64,000 nt of DNA from Roseiterribacter gracilis (lineage in GTDB: Bacteria > Pseudomonadota > Alphaproteobacteria > BOG-932 > Roseiterribacteraceae), in assembly GCA_018332375.1 (NCBI GenBank), contig BOPV01000001.1, positions 1,116,001 through 1,180,000 of the forward strand, read 5' to 3'. Made by a program: the position numbers and the translations under genes. Within the stretch, counting starts at the first letter, position 1. The number at the start of each line of letters is the position of its first letter. Positions 33,461 to 42,035 of the stretch are shown here, in pieces. Below the pieces are notes generated by a model, which was not told where the DNA came from, did not search any database, and was given only the letters and a program-made list of their open reading frames with translations.

Positions 33461-33960
33461 CCGACACGCCGAACAGCCACCTGATGGCGGAGATTGTCGA
33501 GTTGATTCCGCGGCTGCGGCGCTATGCGCGCGTGCTGGTACGCGACGCAGATCGTGCTGATGAATTCGTCCAGGAAGCGCTGGTCCGCGCCGTGGCACGT
33601 ATCGACCAGTTCCAACCCGGCACCGACCTGCGCGCCTGGCTGTTCACGATTCTGCACAATCTGGTCGTATCGTCGTTCCGGCGTGACAAGCACCGCGCGT
33701 TGCTGGCCGAACGACAAGGTCCGCCCAACAACGCGACGATGCCGCGCCAGGAAGATTGGGCTGCGCTGCGTCAGGTCGAAACCGCGATACAGCGATTGGA
33801 CCCACGCTATCGCGACCTGCTGTTTCTCGCGACGATCACGGGCGCCAGCTACGAAGAGCTGGCGCGTGAATTGTCGATTCCGATCGGCACAGTGCGATCC
33901 CGGCTGAACCGTGCGCGGTCGCATTTGAAACGCCAACTCGAAGGCGGCGCGCACGACTGA
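33457..33960 (+). CDS. ECF RNA polymerase sigma factor (EcfG-like)
   Basis: Extracytoplasmic-function sigma factor, 167 residues. Region 2 (LRRYARVLVRDADRADEFVQEALVRA, then PGTDLRAWLFTILHNLVVSSFRR) binds the -10, and region 4 (RYRDLLFLATITGASYEELARELSIPIGTVRSRLNRAR) binds the -35. The RPGTDLRAWLFTILHN-type core is typical of the alphaproteobacterial general-stress EcfG group. No NepR anti-sigma or PhyR is adjacent. GGAAC-type promoters occur upstream of the next leftward gene and the manganese catalase. Translationally coupled to the atypical receiver. Confidence 0.88.
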   Translation: MTDTPNSHLMAEIVELIPRLRRYARVLVRDADRADEFVQEALVRAVARIDQFQPGTDLRAWLFTILHNLVVSSFRRDKHRALLAERQGPPNNATMPRQEDWAALRQVETAIQRLDPRYRDLLFLATITGASYEELARELSIPIGTVRSRLNRARSHLKRQLEGGAHD

Positions 33961-33990
33961 ACGGCGCGCCGTACCCGCGCCGTCCGCCGA
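33961..33990 (+). terminator. possible terminator after the ECF sigma gene
   Basis: An 8-base perfect stem (ACGGCGCG at 33961-33968 with CGCGCCGT at 33976-33983, 7-base loop) lies directly after the stop. The following U tract is poor, so it is weak or Rho-assisted at best. Confidence 0.4.
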
Positions 33991-33997
33991 TTTCTGC

Positions 33998-34480
33998 TTA
34001 TCTAGCGCGTTTGCGACCGGTCTTCCGCCCCGTCGTTTTGCGACCCGTCTTCTTGCGGCCGGTCGTCTTGCGCCCGGTCGTCTTGCGGCCGGTCGATTTG
34101 CGGCCGGTCGATTTGCGCGCCGTCTTTTTCCGGCCACCGGTCTTGCGTGCTGCCTTCTTGCCGGCGGTCTTGCGCGTCGCGCTTTTGCGCGCAGTGCTTT
34201 TGCGTGCGGTGCTCTTGCGAGCGGTCTTTTTGCGGCCGGTCGTCTTCTTGCGGCCTGCACGCTTCGACGCTTCCTTGCGCTTGGTCTTGGCGTAGTTGCG
34301 TTTGTTCGTGGCCGGGCTTTCCTGGTTCGACTCACCCGCTTCGTGCAGCGCGATGGCGATCGCCTGTTTCCGACTCCGTACCTTGCGGCCGCTACGACCG
34401 CTCTTCAACTTGCCTTCCTTGTGTTCATGCAAGACGCGATGAACCGTTTCGTCCTGTCCCTTCGTCTCTTCGTCGTCCAT
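33998..34480 (-). CDS. DUF6496-type protein with histone-H1-like Lys/Arg tail
   Basis: Basic protein of 160 residues in two parts. Residues about 1-50 hold a compact domain (HEHKEGKLKSG, RSRKQAIAIALHEAG) of the DUF6496 type. Residues about 65-160 are almost entirely Lys, Arg, Thr, Ser and Gly, repeating five-residue units of the kind TGRKK/TARKS. Such tails resemble bacterial histone H1-like and AlgP-type DNA-binding proteins, so nucleoid compaction or DNA protection is plausible but inferred. A GGAGG site precedes the ATG, and an EcfG-type promoter lies upstream. Repeat-driven length variation is likely. Confidence 0.85.
   Translation of the reverse strand: MDDEETKGQDETVHRVLHEHKEGKLKSGRSGRKVRSRKQAIAIALHEAGESNQESPATNKRNYAKTKRKEASKRAGRKKTTGRKKTARKSTARKSTARKSATRKTAGKKAARKTGGRKKTARKSTGRKSTGRKTTGRKTTGRKKTGRKTTGRKTGRKRAR
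34011..34254. repeat. degenerate 15-base coding repeats of the basic tail
   Basis: On the plus strand the core TTGCGGCCGGTCGTC/ATT recurs in register about every 15 bases in the 3' half of the gene, for example 34059-34150. It degrades to TTGCG(C/T)GC units further along. Each unit encodes one five-residue basic repeat on the minus strand. Confidence 0.7.
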
Positions 34481-34516
34481 ACATCCTCCAATCGCGGCAC
34501 ATGCCGCGTTGGTTGC

Positions 34517-34541
34517 AACGACCGGATTTCGGTCCGGTTCC
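34517..34541 (-). promoter_or_regulatory. EcfG-type stress promoter of the basic-tail gene
   Basis: On the minus strand GGAAC (34541-34537), 16 bases, then CGTT (34520-34517) matches the alphaproteobacterial EcfG consensus exactly. The expected start would be near 34510, giving about 30 bases of leader with GGAGG before the ATG at 34480. The spacer contains the inverted repeat ACCGGA/TCCGGT. Confidence 0.65.
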
Positions 34542-34590
34542 GATACGCACTCTTTCCTGCACGCGACTCGACGTGTACGACCGGTACAGA

Positions 34591-35535
34591 ATGAAAAGCG
34601 TGGACCTGTATCCGCCGATCGAGCCGTACCGGTCGGGCTATCTGCCAGTCGACAGCCTGCACACGCTGTATTGGGAAGAATGCGGTTCGCCGACCGGCGT
34701 GCCGATCGTCTTTCTGCATGGCGGCCCCGGTGCCGGCGCGTCGCCGACGCATCGCCGTTTCTTCGATCCGGCGCGCTTTCGCATCATCATTTTCGATCAG
34801 CGCGGCAGCGGCCGCTCGACGCCGCTGGGCGAAGTTCGCGACAACGACCTGCCCCATCTGACCGCCGATCTCGAAATGCTGCGCCTGCATCTGGGCGTCG
34901 AACGCTGGCACGTCTTCGGCGGCAGCTGGGGTTCGACTCTTGGTATCGCCTATGCCGAGGCCTACCCCGACCCGGTGCTGAGCCTGACCTTGCGCGGCAT
35001 CTTTCTGATGACCGGGCCCGAGATCGACTGGTTCTTTCACGGCGTGCGCAGCATGGCGCCGGCTGCGCATGCGAACTTTGTCAACTTCATTCCGGAAGAT
35101 GAACGCGGCGATCTGCTGGAAGCCTATTGGCGGCGCCTCGACAGCGAAGACGACCATGTGCGTCTGGCAGCCGCCCGGACGTGGAGCATGTATGAAGGCA
35201 GCTGCTCGACGCTGCTGCCCAACGCGGAATTGATGTCGACCTTTGGCGAGGCGCGACACGCGGTCGGGCTGGCGCGGCTCGAAGCACATTACTTCCGCCG
35301 CAACCGGCTCGATCCTGACGATGCGTTGCTGCGCGGCGTCGAGCGTATCCGGCACATACCGGCAACGATCATTCAGGGCCGCTACGATCTGGTCTGCCCG
35401 ATCGTCACCGCCGACGCGCTGCATCGCGCCTGGCCCGAAGCAAAATACGTGATCGTGCATGATGCGGGACATTCGGCGATGGAGCCGACCCTGCGGGCCG
35501 CGCTGGTTGCGGCCACCGACGCGCTCGTCGCCTAG
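34591..35535 (+). CDS. pip: proline iminopeptidase (S33 family)
   Basis: Prolyl aminopeptidase, 314 residues, removing N-terminal proline from peptides in the cytoplasm. The family opening LYPPIEPYRSGYL and HGGPGAGASP (oxyanion) are present, along with GGSWGSTLGIAYAE (nucleophile), GRYDLVCP (acid) and HDAGHSAMEP (histidine); DQRGSGRSTP is a further hallmark. ATG at 34591 gives the standard family N-terminus; the longer upstream frame overlaps the divergent basic-tail gene and its promoter. Confidence 0.95.
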   Translation: MKSVDLYPPIEPYRSGYLPVDSLHTLYWEECGSPTGVPIVFLHGGPGAGASPTHRRFFDPARFRIIIFDQRGSGRSTPLGEVRDNDLPHLTADLEMLRLHLGVERWHVFGGSWGSTLGIAYAEAYPDPVLSLTLRGIFLMTGPEIDWFFHGVRSMAPAAHANFVNFIPEDERGDLLEAYWRRLDSEDDHVRLAAARTWSMYEGSCSTLLPNAELMSTFGEARHAVGLARLEAHYFRRNRLDPDDALLRGVERIRHIPATIIQGRYDLVCPIVTADALHRAWPEAKYVIVHDAGHSAMEPTLRAALVAATDALVA

Positions 35536-35627
35536 GCATTTTCGACAAGCTTCGTCACAAACGACCGCGTGAATGCGCGCTCGATCTACGTATGCTCGCG
35601 CCCAAGAATTTCGAAGGGGACTGGGCG

Positions 35628-37607
35628 ATGTGGATCCGTAGCGCTTCCTTGACCGTCTTGCTGCTGGCCAGCAGCCAAAGCTTTGCTGCAGACGCGAAGC
35701 CCGCGCTCAAAACCTATGCACAGTTGGCGTTATCACCGTCGGGCAGCCAGCTCGCGAGCGTCGACAGCATCACCGACGAAGACGCAAGCGCTGCGCCGCA
35801 CGGCGTTCTGACTGTGCGCGACACCAGCAACGGCACCGTGCTGCGCACGATCGACCCCTGCGCGACTTGCCGCTATAGCGGCCCTGCCTGGTCGCCGCTG
35901 GGCGACGCGCTGGCGTTTCTCGCCGCCGATCGCAAAAGCGGCACGGTCAGTTTGATGGTCGCCGAAGCGGACAAGGTCCGCACCGTCACCGCCGTCAAAG
36001 GCGTCGCTGCGACGCCGCGCTGGTCGCCCGACGGCAAAGTGATCGCGCTGCTGGCCACAGTCGGCGCGCGCAAAGAAGTCGGCGCGACCCAGGCAGGTGC
36101 TGCACTGGTCGGCGCGATCGGTGAAAGCGAAGACGAACAACGGATCGCAACCGTCGCTGCCGGCGGCGGCGAACTGCGCTTCGTGTCGCCCGACGATCAT
36201 TACATCTACGAATATGACTGGACGCCCGACGGCAAAGGTTTCGTCGCGACCAGCGCCAAAGGCAACGGCGACAACAACTGGTGGATTGCGCGCCTGTACG
36301 CAGTCGACGCGTCGAGCGGCAAGCTGCGCGAGATCGCAGCGCCGAAAACGCAGATCGCGCTGCCGCATGTTTCGCCGGACGGAAAGACCGTCGCCTATGT
36401 CGGCGGTTTGATGAGCGACTTCGGCGTCTTCTTCGGCGACATCTACACCGTGCCGCTGGCGGGTGGCACGCCAACCAACGTGACACCGAATTACGGCGGC
36501 TCGTTCACCTCGATCGCATGGAACAACGGCAAGCTGGTCGGCAGCGCCGTCATCGTCGATCGCGCCGCCTTGACCTCGGTCACGCCGGCGACCGGCGACG
36601 TCAAAGTCCTGTGGGAACGCGAAGCGATGTTGTCGGGCGGCGCCGGCCCGTCGTCGGTGCATAGCAACGGCACGCAGTTCGCGTTCACCGCGCAGGACTT
36701 CAATCACGCACCGGTCTTGATGGCAGGCAGCCCGGACAAGATCCAGGCGGTTGCGCATGACAATGACGGTTTCACCACCGACGTCGTCGCGCGCAGCGTG
36801 ACCTGGACCAATGACGGCATGAACGCGCAAGGCTGGCTGGTCGAACCGCGCGGCAACGCGACGTCGAAACAGCGTGCGCCGATGGTCGTCGTCGCGCATG
36901 GCGGCCCGTCATTCGCGATGATGCCCTTCTATGCCGGTTTCGGATCGAACAAGGCGCTGCTCGATGCGGGCTACACTTTGTTCCTGCCCAACCCGCGCGG
37001 CAGCGGCGGTCAGGGCGAGGCGTTCAAGCGCGGCAACGTCCGCGATTTCGGCGGGGGCGATCTGCGCGACGTGCTGACCGGCATCGACAAGGTGCTGACC
37101 GTCGCCAATGTCGACGAGAACCGCATCGGCATCACCGGCCATTCCTATGGCGGCTGCATGGTGATGTGGGCGGTGACGCAGACCAACCGGTTCAAGGCAG
37201 CGCAGGCCGGCGCCGGCATCGCCAACTGGATCAGCTATTACGGACAGAACGGCATCAACCAATGGATGATCCCGTTCTTCGGCGCGTCGGCCTATGACGA
37301 TCCTGCCGCCTATCGCGCAGCGTCGCCGATCGAAAAGATCAAGCAGGCGAAAACGCCGACCATGCTCACGGTCGGCGAGCGCGACATCGAAGTGCCGGCG
37401 CCGCAATCGATGGAGTTCTGGAACGGCCTGCGCGCGATGAACGTGCCGACCAAGCTGATCATCTACGAAGGCGAAGGGCATAATTTCCGCAAGCCCGAAC
37501 ATCTGCGCGACTTCCGCCAGCAGCAGGTGGCCTGGTTCGACAAATATCTGAAACAGGGGGCCGCGGGCGTCTCGTCGGATACGCCGGCAGCCGCCCCAAA
37601 TCGGTAA
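35628..37607 (+). CDS. secreted S9-family peptidase (dipeptidyl-peptidase/acylaminoacyl-peptidase-like)
   Basis: Serine peptidase of 659 residues: signal peptide (MWIRSASLTVLLLASSQSFA), beta-propeller half, and alpha/beta-hydrolase domain with HGGPSF, GHSYGG (nucleophile), GERDIEVP (acid) and GEGHNFRKPEH (histidine). AAGGGGA lies 8 bases before ATG 35628. It is a different subfamily from the S9 peptidase at 7202 and has no TGTGATCACA site upstream. A strong inverted repeat follows the gene. Confidence 0.93.
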   Translation: MWIRSASLTVLLLASSQSFAADAKPALKTYAQLALSPSGSQLASVDSITDEDASAAPHGVLTVRDTSNGTVLRTIDPCATCRYSGPAWSPLGDALAFLAADRKSGTVSLMVAEADKVRTVTAVKGVAATPRWSPDGKVIALLATVGARKEVGATQAGAALVGAIGESEDEQRIATVAAGGGELRFVSPDDHYIYEYDWTPDGKGFVATSAKGNGDNNWWIARLYAVDASSGKLREIAAPKTQIALPHVSPDGKTVAYVGGLMSDFGVFFGDIYTVPLAGGTPTNVTPNYGGSFTSIAWNNGKLVGSAVIVDRAALTSVTPATGDVKVLWEREAMLSGGAGPSSVHSNGTQFAFTAQDFNHAPVLMAGSPDKIQAVAHDNDGFTTDVVARSVTWTNDGMNAQGWLVEPRGNATSKQRAPMVVVAHGGPSFAMMPFYAGFGSNKALLDAGYTLFLPNPRGSGGQGEAFKRGNVRDFGGGDLRDVLTGIDKVLTVANVDENRIGITGHSYGGCMVMWAVTQTNRFKAAQAGAGIANWISYYGQNGINQWMIPFFGASAYDDPAAYRAASPIEKIKQAKTPTMLTVGERDIEVPAPQSMEFWNGLRAMNVPTKLIIYEGEGHNFRKPEHLRDFRQQQVAWFDKYLKQGAAGVSSDTPAAAPNR

Positions 37608-37622
37608 AACCGCCCAGAAGAC

Positions 37623-37662
37623 AGCGCTTCGCCGTAGATCGTCTGGCGGCGAAGCGCTCTTC
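37623..37662 (+). terminator. terminator-like inverted repeat after the S9 peptidase
   Basis: A 12-base perfect stem, AGCGCTTCGCCG (37623-37634) with CGGCGAAGCGCT (37647-37658), has a 12-base loop and is followed by CTTCC. The stem is strong but the U tract is short. Confidence 0.5.
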
Positions 37663-37682
37663 CATCGCCCCGGCATCGTGCT

Positions 37683-39674
37683 ATGGCTGCAAGCCTCACG
37701 CACGGCGGACCGAAGATGCCAGCGGACTTGGGCGGTGACCAGCGTCGTTTTCAGCTTCTCGTAGAGTCGATTACCGACCACGCGATCTACATGCTCGACC
37801 CCGAAGGTGTGGTGTTGAGCTGGAATCCCGCGGCCGAACGCATCAAGGCCTATCGCGCCGACCAGATCATCGGACGCAACTTCCAGCGCTTCTTCACCAC
37901 CGAAGATCAGCAGGCCGGAATTCCTACGCTTCTGTTGGCACGCGCACGCAGGGAAGGCCGCGCGCAAAGCGAAGGTTGGCGTGTTCGCAAAGACGGCACG
38001 CGGTTCTGGGCGTCGGCCACCGTGCACGCGATCCGCGAAGAAGACGGACGGCTGGTCGGTTACGCCAAAATCACGCGCGACATGACGGAACAGCGCGAAG
38101 CAGCGCGCGCGCTGGCAGAAAGCGAGCGCCGTTTCCGTCTTCTGGTCGAAAGCGTGATCGACTACGCGCTGTTCATGATCGACCCCAACGGGATCGTCAC
38201 CAACTGGAACACCGGCGCGCAGCACATCAAGGGCTACAGCGCCGAGGAAATCATCGGCCAGCATATTTCGCGCTTCTACACTGACACAGATCGCGCCTCT
38301 GGCGTGCCGATCCGCGCACTGCAGACCGCGACCGAAACCGGAAAATACGAGTCCGAAGGCTGGCGCGTTCGCAAGGACGGCAATCTGTTCTGGGCCAGCG
38401 TCGTGATCGACGCGATCCGCGACGAAACTGGGAAACTGATCGGCTTTGCCAAAATCACGCGCGACATCACCGAACGCCGCAAAGCGCAGATGGAGCTGCA
38501 GAAGGCGCACGAGCAGTTGGCGCAGGTGCAGAAGATGGATGCGATCGGGCAGTTGACCGGCGGCGTCGCGCACGACTTCAACAATCTGCTGATGGTCATC
38601 GGCGGCCAAGCCGAGTTGCTGCGCACCCGTTTGGGCGGCGCGGATCCGCGCGCAACCAGATCGCTCGATGCAATCGAAACCGCAACCCGGCGCGGCCGCG
38701 ACCTGACGCGTCATCTGCTGTCGTTCGCGCGGCGCCAGCATTTGCAGCCGTTGCCGATTTCGCTGTCCGACCGGATCCGCGGCATCGAAGAGTTGTTCAG
38801 AGCCAGCCTGCCCGCCCCGGTCGCGTTGATGATCGACGTGCCTTCGTTCATCTGGCCGGTCGAAGTAGATCCGAGCGAATTCGAAATCGCCTTGCTGAAC
38901 ATGATCGTCAATGCGCGCGACGCACTGCCCGACGGCGGCGTCGTGTCGATCACCGGCGAAAACGTGACGTTGCGTGAGGGCGAGATCCAAGACCTGTCGG
39001 GCGATTTCGCGACTTTGACCATTCGCGACAGCGGCACCGGCATGCCGCCCGACATTCGCGAGCGTGTGTTCGAGCCGTTCTTTACGACCAAAGGCGTCAA
39101 CAAAGGCACCGGTCTAGGATTGAGTCAGGTCTACGGATTCGTGCATCAGGCCGGCGGACATATCTCGGTCACAAGCGAACTCGGCAAAGGCACCAGCTTC
39201 ACCATCTATCTGCCGCGCGTGCAGGCGACGCCGGTTGCGCCGAGTGAGCCACGCGAGGTCGATGCGCCGGCCGGGCTGAACGTGCTCGTGGTTGAGGACA
39301 ATCCCGAAGTCGCCGAAGTCGCAGCCGCATTGCTGGAGCAGCTCGGCAATCGCGTGCGCGTGGTTTCGTCCGGGACCGACGCCTTGGCGGACATGGCCGA
39401 TGGAAACGTGCCGGACGTCTTGTTCAGCGACATTGTGATGTCTGGCGAATTCGACGGCATCGCGCTCGGCCGGCGTGTGCGCGAACTATATCCCAACCTG
39501 CCGGTGTTGCTTGCGACCGGCTATGCGCAAACAGCCGAGCGCGTCGGCGATGAATTTCCGATCCTGCACAAACCATACGAGCTTGCGGATCTAAATCGCG
39601 CGCTGGGCCTATTGCTGGCGAACTCGCCCGCATCGACAGCTGCGACACTGCGGAAGCTGCGCGTCGCAACGTAA
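37683..39674 (+). CDS. PAS-PAS hybrid histidine kinase with C-terminal receiver
   Basis: Soluble sensor kinase, 663 residues: two PAS domains in tandem (about 20-140 and 150-275; near-identical IGRNFQRFFTTEDQQAGIP and IGQHISRFYTDTD lids), a HisKA of the GGVAHDFNN type, HATPase with GTGLGLSQVYG, and a receiver (VVEDNPEVAEV, SDIVMSGEFDG, KPYELAD). No transmembrane segment, so it senses an internal signal such as redox or a bound cofactor. It precedes the manganese catalase gene in the same direction, but the catalase has its own stress promoter. The ATG at 37716 is an alternative start. Confidence 0.93.
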   Translation: MAASLTHGGPKMPADLGGDQRRFQLLVESITDHAIYMLDPEGVVLSWNPAAERIKAYRADQIIGRNFQRFFTTEDQQAGIPTLLLARARREGRAQSEGWRVRKDGTRFWASATVHAIREEDGRLVGYAKITRDMTEQREAARALAESERRFRLLVESVIDYALFMIDPNGIVTNWNTGAQHIKGYSAEEIIGQHISRFYTDTDRASGVPIRALQTATETGKYESEGWRVRKDGNLFWASVVIDAIRDETGKLIGFAKITRDITERRKAQMELQKAHEQLAQVQKMDAIGQLTGGVAHDFNNLLMVIGGQAELLRTRLGGADPRATRSLDAIETATRRGRDLTRHLLSFARRQHLQPLPISLSDRIRGIEELFRASLPAPVALMIDVPSFIWPVEVDPSEFEIALLNMIVNARDALPDGGVVSITGENVTLREGEIQDLSGDFATLTIRDSGTGMPPDIRERVFEPFFTTKGVNKGTGLGLSQVYGFVHQAGGHISVTSELGKGTSFTIYLPRVQATPVAPSEPREVDAPAGLNVLVVEDNPEVAEVAAALLEQLGNRVRVVSSGTDALADMADGNVPDVLFSDIVMSGEFDGIALGRRVRELYPNLPVLLATGYAQTAERVGDEFPILHKPYELADLNRALGLLLANSPASTAATLRKLRVAT

Positions 39675-39677
39675 CGC

Positions 39678-39702
39678 GGAACTCGCACGCGCCTCATCAG
39701 TT
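39678..39702 (+). promoter_or_regulatory. EcfG-type stress promoter of the manganese catalase
   Basis: GGAAC (39678-39682), 17 bases, then GTT (39700-39702) fits the EcfG -35/-10 consensus. Expected start is about 39708, with the GGAGAG ribosome site at 39722-39727 before ATG 39737. Confidence 0.6.
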
Positions 39703-39736
39703 GGCGAGTCTCCATGCAATCGGAGAGCTCGTCCAA

Positions 39737-40690
39737 ATGTTCATGCACAACAAAAAGCTGATGTACACGGTACGCGTTGGCGAACCCAATCCGGCGCTTG
39801 CCACATTGATGCTCGAGCAGTTCGGCGGCCCGCAGGGCGAGCTGGCCGCTGCGATGCGCTATTTCACGCAAGGCCTCGCGGAAAGCGACCCCGGGCGCAA
39901 AGACATGCTGCTCGACATTGCGACTGAAGAGCTCAGTCATCTTGAGATCATCGGTTCGATCATCTGCATGTTGACCAAAAGCACGCAGGGGAAATTGGCC
40001 GAAGGCGACGAAGAAGTCGCGGCGCTTTACGCCGACATCACCCAGGGCGGCGAAAGTCACACCCACGCAATCTTGTATGGCGGCGGGCCAGCGTTGGTGA
40101 ATTCCGCGGGCGTTCCGTGGACCGCGGCCTATATCGATACGATCGGCGACCCCGCCTGCGATCTGCGATCGAACATCGCCGCCGAAAGTCGTGCGAAAAT
40201 CGTCTATGAGCGGCTGATCAACGTCACTGACGATCCCGGCATCAAAGACGCGCTGGGATTCCTGATGACACGCGAAATCGCGCATCAGAAGAGTTTCGAG
40301 AAGGCGCTCTATTCGATGCAGCCGAACTTTCCGCCCGGAAAACTGCCCGGCATGCCGGACTTCACCGACGTATATTTCGACATGTCGCAGGACGGGTTCG
40401 ACACTGCCGGCGAACCGGCAGATGCCGATGCGCTCGATCGTGGCCCGTGGAATACCGGCCCCGAATGGACCATCGTCAGCGATCGCGAGGCGCAAGCGGC
40501 GGTCGATGGCGGTGACGGCACCGCAACCGTCAAGCTGACGGCAAAAGAAAAGAAGACGGCAAAGAACTTTGCCACGCGCACCGCCTCCGATCCGGGTAGC
40601 GACCCGACCACCGGTGCCGATCTCGGTGCTGGGCCTGGCGCAGGCGCGACGAAGAAGACGCGCGAATTGGTAGACGCTGACGCCGAATGA
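39737..40690 (+). CDS. manganese catalase
   Basis: Di-manganese (non-haem) catalase, 317 residues, disproportionating H2O2. The family opening MFMHNKKLMYTVRVGEPNP and the dimetal ligands are visible: Glu in MLEQFGGPQGE, Glu-His in ATEELSHLEI, and a second set in LGFLMTREIAHQKSFEKAL. A Lys/Ala/Gly-rich tail of about 40 residues follows the core. GGAGAG is 9 bases upstream of ATG 39737; the longer frame is rejected. Controlled by an EcfG-like promoter and closed by a terminator, so it forms its own stress unit. Confidence 0.95.
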   Translation: MFMHNKKLMYTVRVGEPNPALATLMLEQFGGPQGELAAAMRYFTQGLAESDPGRKDMLLDIATEELSHLEIIGSIICMLTKSTQGKLAEGDEEVAALYADITQGGESHTHAILYGGGPALVNSAGVPWTAAYIDTIGDPACDLRSNIAAESRAKIVYERLINVTDDPGIKDALGFLMTREIAHQKSFEKALYSMQPNFPPGKLPGMPDFTDVYFDMSQDGFDTAGEPADADALDRGPWNTGPEWTIVSDREAQAAVDGGDGTATVKLTAKEKKTAKNFATRTASDPGSDPTTGADLGAGPGAGATKKTRELVDADAE

Positions 40691-40709
40691 GTGTGCCGGT
40701 GTGACCACA

Positions 40710-40745
40710 GAGGCTGCGCCGAAGGCGGCGCAGCCTCAACTTTTG
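40710..40745 (+). terminator. intrinsic terminator of the manganese catalase
   Basis: An 11-base perfect stem (GAGGCTGCGCC at 40710-40720, six-base loop, GGCGCAGCCTC at 40727-40737) is followed by AACTTTTG. Confidence 0.75.
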
Positions 40746-40824
40746 CGCCGATCGCGCGTTGAACGCGGATGGATCACGGAAAACTCATCGAGTCTGACGA
40801 AGAGATCGAAAGCTGCGCCGGCAT

Positions 40825-41952
40825 GTGCGGATTTTGCTCGACCTAGCCCGCTCTTCGATCGAAATCAGCAGTCTCGATCAATTCCTCGACCAGGCTGCGG
40901 TTCATGTCGCGCGCGCCGTCGAAGTTCATCACACCAAGATCATGCGCTATCGGCGCGAACACGCCGATCTGCTGTTGATTGCCGGCCGTGGCTGGAAAAA
41001 AGGCGTGGTCGGCGCCGCGACTTTCCCGACCGATCTTCGCTCGCCGCCTGGGCGCGCCTTTCGCACCGCAGAGCCGGTGATCCTGCACGATCTGGGCGAC
41101 GCGCCCGACTTTGTCATTTCACCCACGCTGAAAGAACACGACATCGTTTCGCTGGCGAACGTGCCGATCCTCGTCGACGGCGCCGCATGGGGCGTGCTGG
41201 AAGCCGATAGCACGTCACTGCGCGACTTCAGCAGCGATACGATGCAATTCATGATGACGGCGGCCACGATCGTCGGGAGCTCGATCAAACATCGCGCCGA
41301 AAGTAGCGGCGAAACCGCGACGATCGCCGCCGAACTGGCGCGCGCGCAGACGCGCGGCGTGTTGCTGCGCGAGATGCAGCATCGCGTGAAAAACAATTTC
41401 CAGCTCATCCTGTCGGCAATCTCGATCCAGCAACGTCGCCATCCCATTCCGGACGTCGCACGTGCGCTGAACCATGTCGCGTCGCGCATCAACGCAATGT
41501 CCCTGGCGCACGATCAGTTGGCGACACGCGAGGACAGCCAGGTCGTCGACGTCGCCAACTATCTGCGTCTGCTGTGCATGTCGATCCAGCAACAGACCGA
41601 CAATATCGCGATCGAACTCGACGCCGACGACATCGAACTGACGATCGAACGCGCCGTCTCGCTGGGGCTGATCGTCAACGAGCTGATCGCCAACAGCATC
41701 AAACACGCCTTCGATGAAAATGGCGGCCGGGTCGAAGTGAAATTGACCAGCGGCGTCGGCTACGGCGATGCGCGGCTGATCGTGTCGGACAACGGGCGCG
41801 GCATCCAGAATCCGCGCCCAACCGATTCAAGAGGCGGCGGGTCCGGCCTCAAGCTGGTCGAGGCGCTGGCGCGCCATGTCGGCGGGCTGCTCGATCAGGA
41901 AAGCTCGTCCAGCGGAACCGCCACCAGCGTGGTCTTCCCCATCGTCGGATAG
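40825..41952 (+). CDS. GAF-HisKA_2 sensor histidine kinase
   Basis: Cytoplasmic sensor kinase, 375 residues: an N-terminal GAF domain (about 10-160, with RSPPGRAFRTAEPV), a HisKA_2/HWE-type dimerisation domain with the phosphoacceptor in EMQHRVKNNFQLILS, and HATPase with VNELIANSIKHAF, VSDNGRGI and GGSGLKLVEAL. Such kinases commonly feed the PhyR stress pathway in alphaproteobacteria. The only in-frame starts are GTG at 40825 and CTG at 40813. An acidic open stretch in another frame (ATG at 40769) ends just downstream, so a frameshift or misplaced 5' end is possible. Confidence 0.88.
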   Translation: MRILLDLARSSIEISSLDQFLDQAAVHVARAVEVHHTKIMRYRREHADLLLIAGRGWKKGVVGAATFPTDLRSPPGRAFRTAEPVILHDLGDAPDFVISPTLKEHDIVSLANVPILVDGAAWGVLEADSTSLRDFSSDTMQFMMTAATIVGSSIKHRAESSGETATIAAELARAQTRGVLLREMQHRVKNNFQLILSAISIQQRRHPIPDVARALNHVASRINAMSLAHDQLATREDSQVVDVANYLRLLCMSIQQQTDNIAIELDADDIELTIERAVSLGLIVNELIANSIKHAFDENGGRVEVKLTSGVGYGDARLIVSDNGRGIQNPRPTDSRGGGSGLKLVEALARHVGGLLDQESSSSGTATSVVFPIVG

Positions 41953-42035
41953 CGGACGCCCTCGCCCACGCTTGTCGCAGGCCCGCGCGCGTGCTTGCTT
42001 CGCCTCCGATTCATGTGGACCGGGTGGAGCGGACA

